From positions 1 through 38,157 of the forward strand of contig DYTO01000008.1 in the NCBI GenBank assembly GCA_020725895.1: a stretch of 38,157 nucleotides of DNA, in the 5' to 3' direction. The notes under the pieces were generated by a model. It was not told where the DNA came from, ran no database searches, and worked only from the letters and a program-made list of their open reading frames with translations. This stretch comes from Candidatus Hadarchaeum sp. Lineage in GTDB: Archaea; Hadarchaeota; Hadarchaeia; Hadarchaeales; Hadarchaeaceae. Position numbers and translations under genes: made by a program. Below are positions 1 through 9,469 of this stretch, one piece after another. The first letter of the stretch is position 1, and each line of letters starts with the position of its first letter.

Positions 1-1
1 G

Positions 2-2389
2 GTTCAGATCATTCCCACCATACCAGGTGAGAATGCTTTGCCGGAGAACACTGTGTACTTTGACACAGGCAACCCGGGAGAGAACGAGATATCGTTCGTT
101 CGACCGATCGTAGCGTACCTTCAAGCAGAGAACCGCGTTAGGGCCGTCAACAACGTTAATCTAAGCGTTGGTGGCACGTACATCGCCGCCGGAGAGAACA
201 TTCGCTTGATTGATAACCAAGTGATTATTCCAGCCGGTACCAATGTACACCTGGGCGCGAATGCTCTGATACGCATACCTGAAAACACTCAGGCGATACG
301 CGAGAACTTCAACGAGATAATCGTCGGCGAGAACGTAGTGATTGAAAACTCTCCAAACTTCTGGGGACAGACGTCTTCAGCGACCTATGTCGAGTGGGAG
401 AACGATGGGACTGGTATCGCATCAGGCGATAACAAGAACTTCGACTTCATAATGACCACTGACAACGCAGGCGGAACGTACACATTCAATGTGACGACAA
501 CCGACATAAACGCCCTGCAAAAGCAGGTTTCGTTTGTCTTGACCATTGACAGCACGTTCAGCAGACCGCAGATACACGTCGACCCAATATGGATCGGAGA
601 GAACCAGACTGTAACGATCACCTTGAAAGGTGACGAAGTCTGGTCAATCGACAACCTCGTGTTGAGAGAGAACACTATCGACATGCCGGAGATCGATGTC
701 GATGTTTCTCAGGCACTGCTTGACAACTTGACCAGCAGCGACAACATTACCTACACCACGACGTACACCACAAAGGACCTCCTCGAGAACGAGGGCGGAT
801 ACATGTGGATTTACTACGCGGGCAGAGATGCAGTAGGTAATGAGAATACTGAAAACACCGGAAACAGCACTTTCGGTACCACTGACAACCTATTCTTCAT
901 AGACAGATCACCGCCAGTTGAAGTTGACCTACCCGCAGTCGGGTTCCCATCGGGCGTGGACAACAGGGGCTCGTTCACGTTGTCGTACACCGTTACTTCG
1001 GATAACGACAACTTGTCACTTGCAACTGCAACCACATTCAACCCGGAGAACATGAAACTGAGGATTACGGTCGACAACAGCGCAGCGGTTGACGTGACGG
1101 CAGCGTTGGATACCGGTACGATGAGCTACTCGCTAGCTCTTGCGGACGGTACCCACACGATATCTGCGAGGTTCATTGACCGCGCTGGTAACATGTTGGA
1201 TTATGAGAACAGCGACAATGTTCTCATCGACACGACCCAGCCATCGATAACCTTTACGTCACCGGCGACGGGAGCAGTACTCTCGGATAACAGGGTTAGC
1301 ATCCAGGTAGCACTATCTGATGCGACTTCTGGTATTCTGTCTTTGTCAGAGTGGGGTAACAGATGGGGCAACGTAAGGTATGATAACGTTGAAAACGAAA
1401 ACTATGGTTTCCAGATAGACATACTCAACGCGAGCACGCTCGAAGTCTTGTACAGCACCGGGGACAACACCTTGGTGCCAGTAGCGTACCCAGCTGTGAG
1501 CGACATCTCTCTGGACAACGTGGACCCAGTGAGGGACAACCTGTTCTTCAGCTACACGTTCGAGAACACCATAGAGCTCGGTGACAACACATACTTACTG
1601 CGCGTGATGGTTGGAGACAACCTGACCCATGTGGTATCTGGACAGTCAGAGAACATCAAGCAAGAGAACATAACCTTCAGAGTTGACGTAGCGGCTCCGA
1701 CTCCACCGCCAACATCAGAATTGGCTGGTAGTGTGACCGCGGGCACCACTTTGGCGACCAGAACAGCCACAAAGACCGGAACGCTTAACCTTAGCGGCAC
1801 CGCCGAGGCCAATTCAACGATAACGTTGTACAAGACCACGGACGGAGGCGCAACGTGGACCGCGACTAGCACAACTACTACTGCGAGTTCCACAGGCGCT
1901 TGGATTATCGCCAACTACAGTTTGACCGCAGGTGAGACTGCAGGTTACGCGATAACCGCGAAGGACAGTGCAGGCAACGAGAGCACGAGATCGCTGTTCG
2001 GCTATGTGTTGTACGATTCGAGCGCTCCGACGGTAACAATAACGGCACCAACATCCCCGTTGACAACTGATGCCCCAAGCATCACTGTCACAGGGACCGT
2101 GACGTTTGATACCGCTTGGGAGGTTTCTACCGACATCACCCTGACCCTACAAGTAGGGACCGGGTCTGTCACTGTGCCTCTCGAGTCGAACGGAAGCTTC
2201 TCGTACAGCTTGGCGTTGAGTGAGGGTGCAAACACGATTATCGCACAGGCTTACGACGCACTGGGTAACATCGGTGGGGCGAAGTCTGTGTTAGTGACGA
2301 GGACGGTAACGTCCTATGTCACCTACGCGATTGTCGTGGTGATTATCGCCCTGATTCTGGCTGCGATTGCAATATTCAGGAAAGGATAA
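2..2389 (+). CDS. Large surface protein with repeated Ig-like/adhesin-like beta domains and C-terminal TM anchor (5' truncated by window)
   Basis: Frame of ORF 38..2389 stays open to nt 2 (VQIIPTIPGENALPEN...), so the true start lies outside the window. Repeated 'DTTQPSITFTSP..', 'DSSAPTVTITAPTSPLTT..' Ig-like repeats. C-terminal hydrophobic helix YVTYAIVVVIIALILAAIAIFRKG. Confidence 0.8.
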   Translation, partial: VQIIPTIPGENALPENTVYFDTGNPGENEISFVRPIVAYLQAENRVRAVNNVNLSVGGTYIAAGENIRLIDNQVIIPAGTNVHLGANALIRIPENTQAIRENFNEIIVGENVVIENSPNFWGQTSSATYVEWENDGTGIASGDNKNFDFIMTTDNAGGTYTFNVTTTDINALQKQVSFVLTIDSTFSRPQIHVDPIWIGENQTVTITLKGDEVWSIDNLVLRENTIDMPEIDVDVSQALLDNLTSSDNITYTTTYTTKDLLENEGGYMWIYYAGRDAVGNENTENTGNSTFGTTDNLFFIDRSPPVEVDLPAVGFPSGVDNRGSFTLSYTVTSDNDNLSLATATTFNPENMKLRITVDNSAAVDVTAALDTGTMSYSLALADGTHTISARFIDRAGNMLDYENSDNVLIDTTQPSITFTSPATGAVLSDNRVSIQVALSDATSGILSLSEWGNRWGNVRYDNVENENYGFQIDILNASTLEVLYSTGDNTLVPVAYPAVSDISLDNVDPVRDNLFFSYTFENTIELGDNTYLLRVMVGDNLTHVVSGQSENIKQENITFRVDVAAPTPPPTSELAGSVTAGTTLATRTATKTGTLNLSGTAEANSTITLYKTTDGGATWTATSTTTTASSTGAWIIANYSLTAGETAGYAITAKDSAGNESTRSLFGYVLYDSSAPTVTITAPTSPLTTDAPSITVTGTVTFDTAWEVSTDITLTLQVGTGSVTVPLESNGSFSYSLALSEGANTIIAQAYDALGNIGGAKSVLVTRTVTSYVTYAIVVVIIALILAAIAIFRKG

Positions 2390-2437
2390 GGGAAATACGC
2401 CCAATCAGCCCTTATCCTCCTTTTTTATTTTTATTTT
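2383..2437 (+). terminator. Hairpin plus T-rich tract downstream of the first surface protein gene
   Basis: Perfect 10-bp inverted repeat AGGATAAGGG (2383-2392) / CCCTTATCCT (2409-2418), followed by CCTTTTTTATTTTTATTTT. The stem overlaps the stop codon. Confidence 0.6.
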
Positions 2438-2479
2438 AACTGCATTAGAAAGTCCTTTTTTACCCAAGCACAGATAAAA

Positions 2480-4927
2480 TTGGTAAAAATCATGAGGACA
2501 ATCATAGCGCTGGCCATAGCGATTTGCATATCTGCGATGCCGCTCTCGGCGACTTCCGCACAGATCACAGACAAGCCATATTTGATCTTCCCTCTCAATG
2601 GGGGCGTTTACTACGACAACACGCCCACGTTCAGTTGGTCTTCGGTCGCCGTGGCCGAGAACTACGAGATCCAATACTCCTCCGAAAACAGCTTTGCATA
2701 CCAAGACACAGTGACTATCTCAGACATCAGAAACACATCGGTTGTTCCCGAAAATGCCCTGAACGACGGCGTCTATTTCTGGAGGGTCAGGCTCGGAAGG
2801 TTCAGCGGGGTCATCGGAGCGTGGTCGGACACGGGCTATTTCATGGTAGACGCCACCCCTGAAATTTCCCCCACACAGGTCTCCCCGGCAGATAACGGCT
2901 ATTCCAAACAGCAGGACATTTATTTCGAGTGGCAGGCGGTGACCGGGGTGAGCACTTACAGATTCACTTTGGACAACAACGAAGAGTTCGCCACCCTAAT
3001 GATAGACAACCTGACCACGAGTTTGAATGCAACGATCTCGGGCCTTGTAGGCGGCAAATACTATTGGAAAGTCGCTTCAGTCGATTCGGCAGGCAACGAG
3101 AACTATTCCTCTGTCCAGTCATTCACGATAGACAACCAGGCGCCCGAGGTGACGATAACAAGCCCGGTCGACAGCGAGAACATAAATGACACCACCCCCC
3201 TCATAACTTGGGAAGCCAGCGATGATTATCAATTGGAAAATTTTGAGTTGTCTGTTGACGGGATGGTTGTCGCAGTCCTTGGCGGTTCCGACAGTAGTTT
3301 TGGAGGCATTTCGGAACTTCAGGACGGGATACACACGATCAGTATCCGCGCGAGCGACAGCGTAGGAAACGAGAACACAGGCGCGACGATAACGTTCGAG
3401 GTCGACACGACACCTCCGGAAGCCCCCTCCAAATTATTCCCTGAGAACGGGACGAGGTCGATTTACAAAACCAACACTGTTTCATGGTTACTGCTGGACC
3501 ACACACATCGCGCCGTGAAATACGAACTTTGGGTCGATGACAACCCTGATTTCACATCAACAATCCTATTGGAGAATTTTGAAATTGATACCACATCCAA
3601 GGAAGTTGACCTGCCGGACGGCACCAGCTACTGGCGCGTCAGGGCCTACGACAACGCGAACAATGTCGGCGGGTTCGAGGATGTCTGGGAAATATTCGTT
3701 GACAACACCCCGCCATCGCAGCCGACCTTGTCTTGGCCGACCGAAGGCGTCGTGGAGAACACGTCCAGACCGACTTTCAGCTGGCAGGCAGTGTCGGATG
3801 CGTCCGGGGTTTTTTACAACTTTGAACTGGCGACTGAAAACGACTTCTCTGTCGTCGTCCTCGCGGACAATTCCTCTTCCGAGAGTTACGTTCCATCATC
3901 CGAATTGCCAGACAGGATTTACTGGTGGCGCGCCAAGGCAGTGGATAATTCCGGGCACGTTGGCGAATGGTCCGAGAATTACAGCTTCGATATTATAAAA
4001 AGAGACTTCAACATGAGTATCAGCCCGACCGAGGTCGCCATTGAACAAGGCAGCGACGCAGCCATTGTATTGATGATCACCAGGACGGGAAAATACGACC
4101 AAGAAGTGCTATTTGACATGAGCGGCCACCCAACCGGCGTGAACATTGGTCTGGGGAGCATAACTTTCGAGGCGGCGAAACTCGAACACATCAGCACAAG
4201 ATACATGAGCGTTGCGGAGGGCACAGCAACCGGAGATTACACGTTGACGATGACGGCGTCGGATGCCAACGACTGGCAAAGAACAGCAACTATAAACCTG
4301 CGAATTCTGCGCAAACCCGATGTTTCGATAGATACTATTCTCGCCTCCGAAAACAAGTCTTTCACGGTCAACAAAGCCGGCGTGATCGAACTGTCGATTT
4401 TGGCCTCATCCAAGATAGAAAATGCAGGCATATATGTCAGCGAGGCGGACAACACGGACATCAATGCAATCTCGGGCAATGTTTACTCGTACATACAGGT
4501 GACGACCGAGAACATTTCTGACCAGCAGTTGGGCGGGGTTGAGTTCAAGTTCTCCGTGGACCGTTATTGGATTAATCAGAATAAGATAGATAATTCAAGC
4601 GTTTCGCTTTGGAGGTACGAGTCAGGCGCGTGGACGAAGATACCGACCCAATTATACAGCCAAACATCGACTCAACTTCTTTATAGGGCGTCATCTCCCG
4701 GCCTGTCAGTTTTCGCCGTGACCGGCCAAGAGATAGCAGGTTTCCCATTTGTCTTATTGGCGATACCTGTTGTGGCAATCGCTCTCGTGGCCATCTTCCT
4801 GTGGCGCAGGCGCCGGGCACCAAAAGAGACGCTGTCGGCACCTTCGGCCCAGCCAGCGCCGCAAGGAGCATACGCGCCGGAGAAGAAACCCGAGAAGAAG
4901 AAAGAAGCGAAGGGCGACAACTGGTAG
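2480..4927 (+). CDS. Secreted multi-domain protein with fibronectin/Ig-like repeats, PGF-pre-PGF-like domain, TM helix and charged cytoplasmic tail
   Basis: Signal peptide (MRTIIALAIAICISAMPLSATSA; ATG at 2492 also possible). Repeats of 'PTFSWSSVAVAENYEIQYSSE..' and 'YYWKVASVDSAGNEN'. C-terminal 'GVEFKFSVDRYWINQNKIDNSSVSLWRYESGAWTKIPTQLYSQTSTQLLYRASSPGLSVFAVTG' resembles PGF-pre-PGF domains. Then TM and RRRR. Confidence 0.8.
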   Translation: MVKIMRTIIALAIAICISAMPLSATSAQITDKPYLIFPLNGGVYYDNTPTFSWSSVAVAENYEIQYSSENSFAYQDTVTISDIRNTSVVPENALNDGVYFWRVRLGRFSGVIGAWSDTGYFMVDATPEISPTQVSPADNGYSKQQDIYFEWQAVTGVSTYRFTLDNNEEFATLMIDNLTTSLNATISGLVGGKYYWKVASVDSAGNENYSSVQSFTIDNQAPEVTITSPVDSENINDTTPLITWEASDDYQLENFELSVDGMVVAVLGGSDSSFGGISELQDGIHTISIRASDSVGNENTGATITFEVDTTPPEAPSKLFPENGTRSIYKTNTVSWLLLDHTHRAVKYELWVDDNPDFTSTILLENFEIDTTSKEVDLPDGTSYWRVRAYDNANNVGGFEDVWEIFVDNTPPSQPTLSWPTEGVVENTSRPTFSWQAVSDASGVFYNFELATENDFSVVVLADNSSSESYVPSSELPDRIYWWRAKAVDNSGHVGEWSENYSFDIIKRDFNMSISPTEVAIEQGSDAAIVLMITRTGKYDQEVLFDMSGHPTGVNIGLGSITFEAAKLEHISTRYMSVAEGTATGDYTLTMTASDANDWQRTATINLRILRKPDVSIDTILASENKSFTVNKAGVIELSILASSKIENAGIYVSEADNTDINAISGNVYSYIQVTTENISDQQLGGVEFKFSVDRYWINQNKIDNSSVSLWRYESGAWTKIPTQLYSQTSTQLLYRASSPGLSVFAVTGQEIAGFPFVLLAIPVVAIALVAIFLWRRRRAPKETLSAPSAQPAPQGAYAPEKKPEKKKEAKGDNW

Positions 4928-4928
4928 G

Positions 4929-5459
4929 TCACTTTCTAGAGTAGAGGTTCTTCCCGCGAAGGTCGATCGCGACAACGAGAGGGCCGAAATTTTCTACTTT
5001 GAGAACCCACACGGATTCCGCGTCTCCAAGGTCGCTCCAAACGTTCCTTTCGATTTTCTTGATGAAGCTCGCGGCGAGCACGCCGGCACCCCCGGTGAAC
5101 GCCAGATAAACGCACCCGAGATTTTTCAGATTTTTGGCGACGGTTTCGTTCACTCCGCCCTTCCCGATTATCGCCTTCACACCCGTTCTCTTCAGGAATC
5201 TCACCTGTATCTCATCCATCCTACCGCTTGTCGTCGGCCCGGCAGATATTATTTTCACTTTTTTTCCCGAACGCTTCACAATCGGCCCGCAATGGTAAAC
5301 AACCCCGCTTTTCATGTCGACAGGGAGTTTTTGTCCGGAAACGATCCGGGCATAAGCCCTGTCCCTAGCCGTGACCACCGTTCCGGATATCGCCACGAAG
5401 TCGCCGGCCTTGAGTTTTCTGAGTTGCGAATCGATTAGCGGTGTCTTCAGGACTTTCAC
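4929..5459 (-). CDS. fumB: Fumarate hydratase class I, beta (C-terminal) subunit
   Basis: 'LKAGDFVAISGTVVTARDRAYARI', 'VVYHCGPIV', 'SAGPTTSGRMD', 'GKGG'. GTG start at 5459 overlaps the stop of the upstream alpha subunit (GTGA); the track ORF extends too far 5'. Confidence 0.88.
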   Translation of the reverse strand: MKVLKTPLIDSQLRKLKAGDFVAISGTVVTARDRAYARIVSGQKLPVDMKSGVVYHCGPIVKRSGKKVKIISAGPTTSGRMDEIQVRFLKRTGVKAIIGKGGVNETVAKNLKNLGCVYLAFTGGAGVLAASFIKKIERNVWSDLGDAESVWVLKVENFGPLVVAIDLRGKNLYSRK

Positions 5460-6319
5460 TGTTCGACCACCTTGAGCTTCCCGCCGACAAGCCTTGCCTT
5501 CGCCCTGCGCGCGGGCCAGCACTGGAACGCGACCGCCACCGGAAGGCTCGCCGTGTGACTGGCGGCCTTTTCTATCACGACCCTGAGTACTGTGCAGTCG
5601 CCGCCAAGCCCCATAGGTCCTATCCCCAAGCTGTTTGCCGCGTCCTCAAGCTGCTTTTCAAGACGCGCCAAAGTCTTGTCCGGGTTCTTTTCGTTCAGTG
5701 GCCTGAGAAGAGCTTTTTTTGCGAGCATCACGGCGACTTCCGCGTTTCCGCCGGCCCCGATCCCGACAGTCACAGGCGGGCAGATTTTCCCGCCAGCCTC
5801 CGTTATCGTCGATATCAAGGATTGGTAGAGCGCCTCCGCTCCGGCCGTAGGTTTAAACATGAAAAGCCTACTGTAGTTCTCGCTGCCCGCGCCCTTCACA
5901 AGGAGGTTAATCTCGATTCCGGGTTTTTCCGCAAGCTCGAAGTGTATCGTGTGCCGCATCAGGCTTGATTTTGCGTCGAGGGGTTTGCGGGTGATGGGAT
6001 CGACGGCATTGACCCTAAGCGGGATTTTCCGCGTCGCCTCGTCAACCGCCTTCCTTATCGTTTCGCCAATGTCGAAATCCACTTTTCCGCCCAATTTTAT
6101 GAAGAACGTGAAAGTCCCAGTATCTTGGCAAATCGGCGCCTTCATCTTCTTGGCCAGTTCGATGTTCTTCAGGAGATTTTCAAGCTGTAGTTTCGCGATC
6201 TTGTTCCTCTCCTTCGTCGCGCACGATTTCAGAGAACTCGTGACGTCTTTCGGCAATGTCGTCTCGGCGCGCCGAATCATCTCAACGATAGTTTTTTGGA
6301 ATTCTTTTTCACCCATCAT
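5456..6319 (-). CDS. fumA: Fumarate hydratase class I, alpha (N-terminal) subunit
   Basis: 'APICQDTGTFTFFIKLG', 'GAGSENYSRLFMFKP', 'CPPVTVGIGAGGNAEVAVMLAKKALLRPL', 'GLGGDCTVL'. Confidence 0.9.
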   Translation of the reverse strand: MMGEKEFQKTIVEMIRRAETTLPKDVTSSLKSCATKERNKIAKLQLENLLKNIELAKKMKAPICQDTGTFTFFIKLGGKVDFDIGETIRKAVDEATRKIPLRVNAVDPITRKPLDAKSSLMRHTIHFELAEKPGIEINLLVKGAGSENYSRLFMFKPTAGAEALYQSLISTITEAGGKICPPVTVGIGAGGNAEVAVMLAKKALLRPLNEKNPDKTLARLEKQLEDAANSLGIGPMGLGGDCTVLRVVIEKAASHTASLPVAVAFQCWPARRAKARLVGGKLKVVEQ

Positions 6320-6409
6320 GGTTTCGGATAAACTTGTTTTCGATACTAAAGAGTGTTTTGGGACTTGGGCTACCGCAAGGCTATATCTTCAAAATAAAAG
6401 AGTTACCTG

Positions 6410-6763
6410 ATGAAAATCGTCGACAAAACAAACGGCAAAATCGTGGCGGAGGAAGTGAAAGTTGCGGATAGTTTCTGGACGAAATTCCGGGGCCTCATGT
6501 TCAGAAAAAATTTCAAGTGCGGGGAGGCGATGGTCTTCGATTTCAAAAAGCCCGCCCGCTATTCCATCCACATGTTCTTCGTCAGGTTCCCGATAGATCT
6601 GGTTTACCTGGACGGCAGCTCGAAAGTCGTGGAAATCCGCGAAGGCATAAGGCCTTGGAGGTTTTATCGCCCAAAGAGCAAGTCCAGCAGTCTAATGGAA
6701 CTCCCAGCCGGGACGGTTGAGAAGTTCGGCATAAAAATTGGGCATGATTTCGTCTTGCGTTAA
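6410..6763 (+). CDS. DUF192 family protein
   Basis: 'FRGLMFRKNF...AMVFDFKKPARYSIHMFFVRFPIDLVYLD...VVEI..GIRPWRFYRPK...LMELPAGTVEKFGIKIGH' is a typical DUF192 pattern. Confidence 0.85.
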   Translation: MKIVDKTNGKIVAEEVKVADSFWTKFRGLMFRKNFKCGEAMVFDFKKPARYSIHMFFVRFPIDLVYLDGSSKVVEIREGIRPWRFYRPKSKSSSLMELPAGTVEKFGIKIGHDFVLR

Positions 6764-6827
6764 AGTTTTAACCCCCAAAATTCAAGATATTTTGCTGGCT
6801 TGAGCGATGGGACGGAGGAATGTGTGA

Positions 6828-7706
6828 ATGGAAGTCCCAAGGGCTCTCGCCGAAGCAGCGATTAGTGTTGCCTCAGCTGTTAATGCAGATGCTATTTTGC
6901 TCCAGTCCGAAACTGGCACGAATTGCGACTGGCTTTTGGACAAGATGCACAGCGATCACAAGCAGATAAAACTCATAGTCGCAACATCCAGCGACGAATG
7001 CCAGTCAAAACTCGCCAAAAACCCGGAAATCCATGTGGTCAGGGTGCCGGCGTGGCAGGCGGGGCGAATAGCAAGGGCGGGCCAGCTGGTCGCGCAGAGC
7101 CTGCAGCAGGGGGACATCGCCGAAGGACAGCGCCTCGTTTTCCTTCTGGGAGACGGCTGCCCTGATCGGACAGACCTGATAAAGGTCTGGGACGTCAAGG
7201 GCGACGAGTACGCCGCGAGTTTCCTATCAAACAAGGTCATGGCTTCCGTGGTGGAACTCGCCATAGAGCTCGCTTCGTTCACGACCGAGGACAAGAGGAG
7301 GATAGGGACGGCGTTCATGGTCGGGGACGCGAAGAGCGTCATGAGGTTCTCTTATCAGCTCACAATCGATCCTTTCCAGAATTACAAGGTCGACATCACA
7401 AATCGCAACCAGTGGGAGATAATCAAAAAGTATGCCGCGAGTTTCGACGGAGCCTTCGTGGTCGATTCCGAGGGCATGATAATCGCGGCGCAGCGCCACC
7501 TCAACGCCTTCATGCAGCAGTGCGACATCCCCATGGGGCTTGGCACCCGCCACCGCTCGGTCGCTTTGATGACGTCGGCCACGGCGTCAAAAGGAGTGAC
7601 GGTTTCGCAGGAGGACGGGATGGTGCGCATTTTCGAGGGCGGGAAACTGGTCGCCAAGGTAAACCCGAGCAGCCAGATAGTAGAGTGTTTCAAAGAGTCC
7701 AAATAG
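6828..7706 (+). CDS. dacZ: Diadenylate cyclase (c-di-AMP synthase), archaeal DacZ type
   Basis: C-terminal DisA_N/DAC motifs 'FDGAFVVDSEGMIIAAQRHL' (DGA) and 'GLGTRHRSVALMTSATASKGVTVSQEDGMVRIFEGG' (RHR), with an N-terminal pyruvate-kinase-C-like domain. Confidence 0.87.
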   Translation: MEVPRALAEAAISVASAVNADAILLQSETGTNCDWLLDKMHSDHKQIKLIVATSSDECQSKLAKNPEIHVVRVPAWQAGRIARAGQLVAQSLQQGDIAEGQRLVFLLGDGCPDRTDLIKVWDVKGDEYAASFLSNKVMASVVELAIELASFTTEDKRRIGTAFMVGDAKSVMRFSYQLTIDPFQNYKVDITNRNQWEIIKKYAASFDGAFVVDSEGMIIAAQRHLNAFMQQCDIPMGLGTRHRSVALMTSATASKGVTVSQEDGMVRIFEGGKLVAKVNPSSQIVECFKESK

Positions 7707-7747
7707 GGAATCATTTTAGCCTCCTAGTGGATTTGGTTTTGAGGTGC

Positions 7748-9469
7748 ATGCAATACTTGAAACTGGCCGAGGCGTTCGAGCGCCTGGAGAAAACTTCGTC
7801 ATACTTGGAAAAGAACTCCGTCCTCGCCGATATTTTGAAGGAAGCGCAGAGCAAGGAAGTTGAGCAGGTTGTCTTGCTTTCTCTGGGCAGGCCGTGGCCA
7901 CCTTACATTTCGAAAGAAACCGGAGTCGGGATGCAGCAGATAAAGAAGGCGGTTTCAGTCGCCTCCGGATATTCGATTTCGGAGATTGAGAAGATGATGA
8001 GGGACGTGGGGGATCTGGGAGAAGTCGCCCGCAAACTCCTGTCAAAAAAACGCCAAGTCTCTCTCCTGAAAGAGCAGTTGACCGTGAAGGAAGTCTTTGA
8101 AACAGTGAGACAGCTCGCGGAAATATCTGGTTCGGGCTCGGTTGACAGAAAAATAGAATCAATATCAAAACTCCTGACGAGCGCGGAACCTGTGGAAGCG
8201 AAGTTCGTCGTAAGGACGGTTCTGGGTGATTTGAGAGTCGGCGTGGCAGACGGAAGGCTCAGGGATGCGATAGCGTCGGCTTTCAAAGTGTCTTCAGAGA
8301 CGGTGGAGCACGCATACATGTTGACGACGGACTATTCCCAGGTCGCGAAGGCAGCCGCGGAGGGCGGGGAAAAAAGTCTTGGCAAGCTCGGCGTTTCGGT
8401 CGGGCATCCGGTGAACCCGATGCTCGCGCAGCGCACGGAGAGCGTCGAAGAAATCCTGAAACGGATGAAGGGAAAATGCGCTTTCGAGATAAAGTTGGAC
8501 GGGATTAGGATTCAGGTCCACAAGGATGACGATGAGATTTTCTTGTTCACGAGGCGGATGGAGGATTACACGAAGATGTTTCCGGATATTTTGGACTCGC
8601 TCAGAAAGTCAATCAGACTAAAGCGCGCGATCGTCGACGGCGAGCTCGTGGCGATAGACAAAAGCACCGGAAAACCAATGCCGTTCCAGGAAGTCCTGAA
8701 GCGCCGGAGAAAATACGAGGTCAAAGAGGCTGCGAAACAGATTCCTGTTGAGATTCACCTGTTCGACATTTTGCTTTCCGAAGACGGGATGCTGATGAAT
8801 GAAAGTTACACTAAGAGACGGAAAATCCTGGAAAAAATAGCAAAGCCGGGGGAGCGCGTGAAGGTCGTCGAACAGAAAGTGCTTGACAATGCAGCCGAGA
8901 TAAACGCGTTTGCATCACGGGCAATCAAGATAGGGCACGAGGGTCTCGTGGCGAAAGACCCAGACTCAACATATCGGGCCGGAAGGCGGGAATTCGTCTG
9001 GCTGAAGTTGAAACCGACGCTCGAGACGCTCGACTTGGTTGTGGTTGGCGCGCTCTATGGGAAAGGAAAACGCACGGGGTCGTTCGGAAGCTACTTGCTC
9101 GCGGCGTTCGACCAGGACAGCGAAAAATACAAGACGATAACAAAGTGCGGCAGCGGGTATACTGACGAGGACCTCGAGGATTTGACTAAGATTTTCAGGA
9201 AGATCCAGGTCAAGAAGCCCCACCCGGATGTTGAGATAGAGTTGAAGTGCGACGCTTACTTTGAGCCAAAAGTCGTTTTCGAAATAAATTACGAGGAGAT
9301 ACAAAAGAGCCCGGCCGAAAAGCACACGTCAGGGTACGGGCTCAGGTTTCCGCGTTTCGTCAGAATCCGTGAGGACAAAAAGCCCGAAGAAGTGAACACG
9401 ATCGATGAGGTCATCGAGTTTTACAGGAAGCAAGAGGAAAGAAAAGCCAAATCTCGAGGCGACGTCTAG
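7748..9469 (+). CDS. lig: ATP-dependent DNA ligase
   Basis: KxDG nucleotidyltransferase motif 'CAFEIKLDGIRIQVHKDDDEIFLFTRRMEDYT', 'FDILLSEDGMLMNESYTKRRKIL', 'EGLVAKDPDSTYRAGRREFVWLKLK'. The track ORF starting at 7412 extends too far 5'; ATG at 7748. Confidence 0.93.
   Translation: MQYLKLAEAFERLEKTSSYLEKNSVLADILKEAQSKEVEQVVLLSLGRPWPPYISKETGVGMQQIKKAVSVASGYSISEIEKMMRDVGDLGEVARKLLSKKRQVSLLKEQLTVKEVFETVRQLAEISGSGSVDRKIESISKLLTSAEPVEAKFVVRTVLGDLRVGVADGRLRDAIASAFKVSSETVEHAYMLTTDYSQVAKAAAEGGEKSLGKLGVSVGHPVNPMLAQRTESVEEILKRMKGKCAFEIKLDGIRIQVHKDDDEIFLFTRRMEDYTKMFPDILDSLRKSIRLKRAIVDGELVAIDKSTGKPMPFQEVLKRRRKYEVKEAAKQIPVEIHLFDILLSEDGMLMNESYTKRRKILEKIAKPGERVKVVEQKVLDNAAEINAFASRAIKIGHEGLVAKDPDSTYRAGRREFVWLKLKPTLETLDLVVVGALYGKGKRTGSFGSYLLAAFDQDSEKYKTITKCGSGYTDEDLEDLTKIFRKIQVKKPHPDVEIELKCDAYFEPKVVFEINYEEIQKSPAEKHTSGYGLRFPRFVRIREDKKPEEVNTIDEVIEFYRKQEERKAKSRGDV

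Noticed and set aside
1801-1905. Thr/Ser/Ala-rich low-complexity stretch considered as a DNA repeat
   Set aside because: It is a protein-level linker/Ig-strand composition; the nucleotide sequence is not a tandem repeat.
1552-1914. Hydrophobic minus-strand ORF (120 aa) antisense to the first surface protein
   Set aside because: It is the antisense of Thr/Val/Ala-rich repeat codons, which naturally reads as Val/Ala-rich; no SD or promoter seen.
7412-7747. Upstream extension of the DNA ligase ORF (track start 7412)
   Set aside because: It overlaps the dacZ 3' end in another frame and lacks ligase similarity; ATG at 7748 begins a typical ligase N-terminus.
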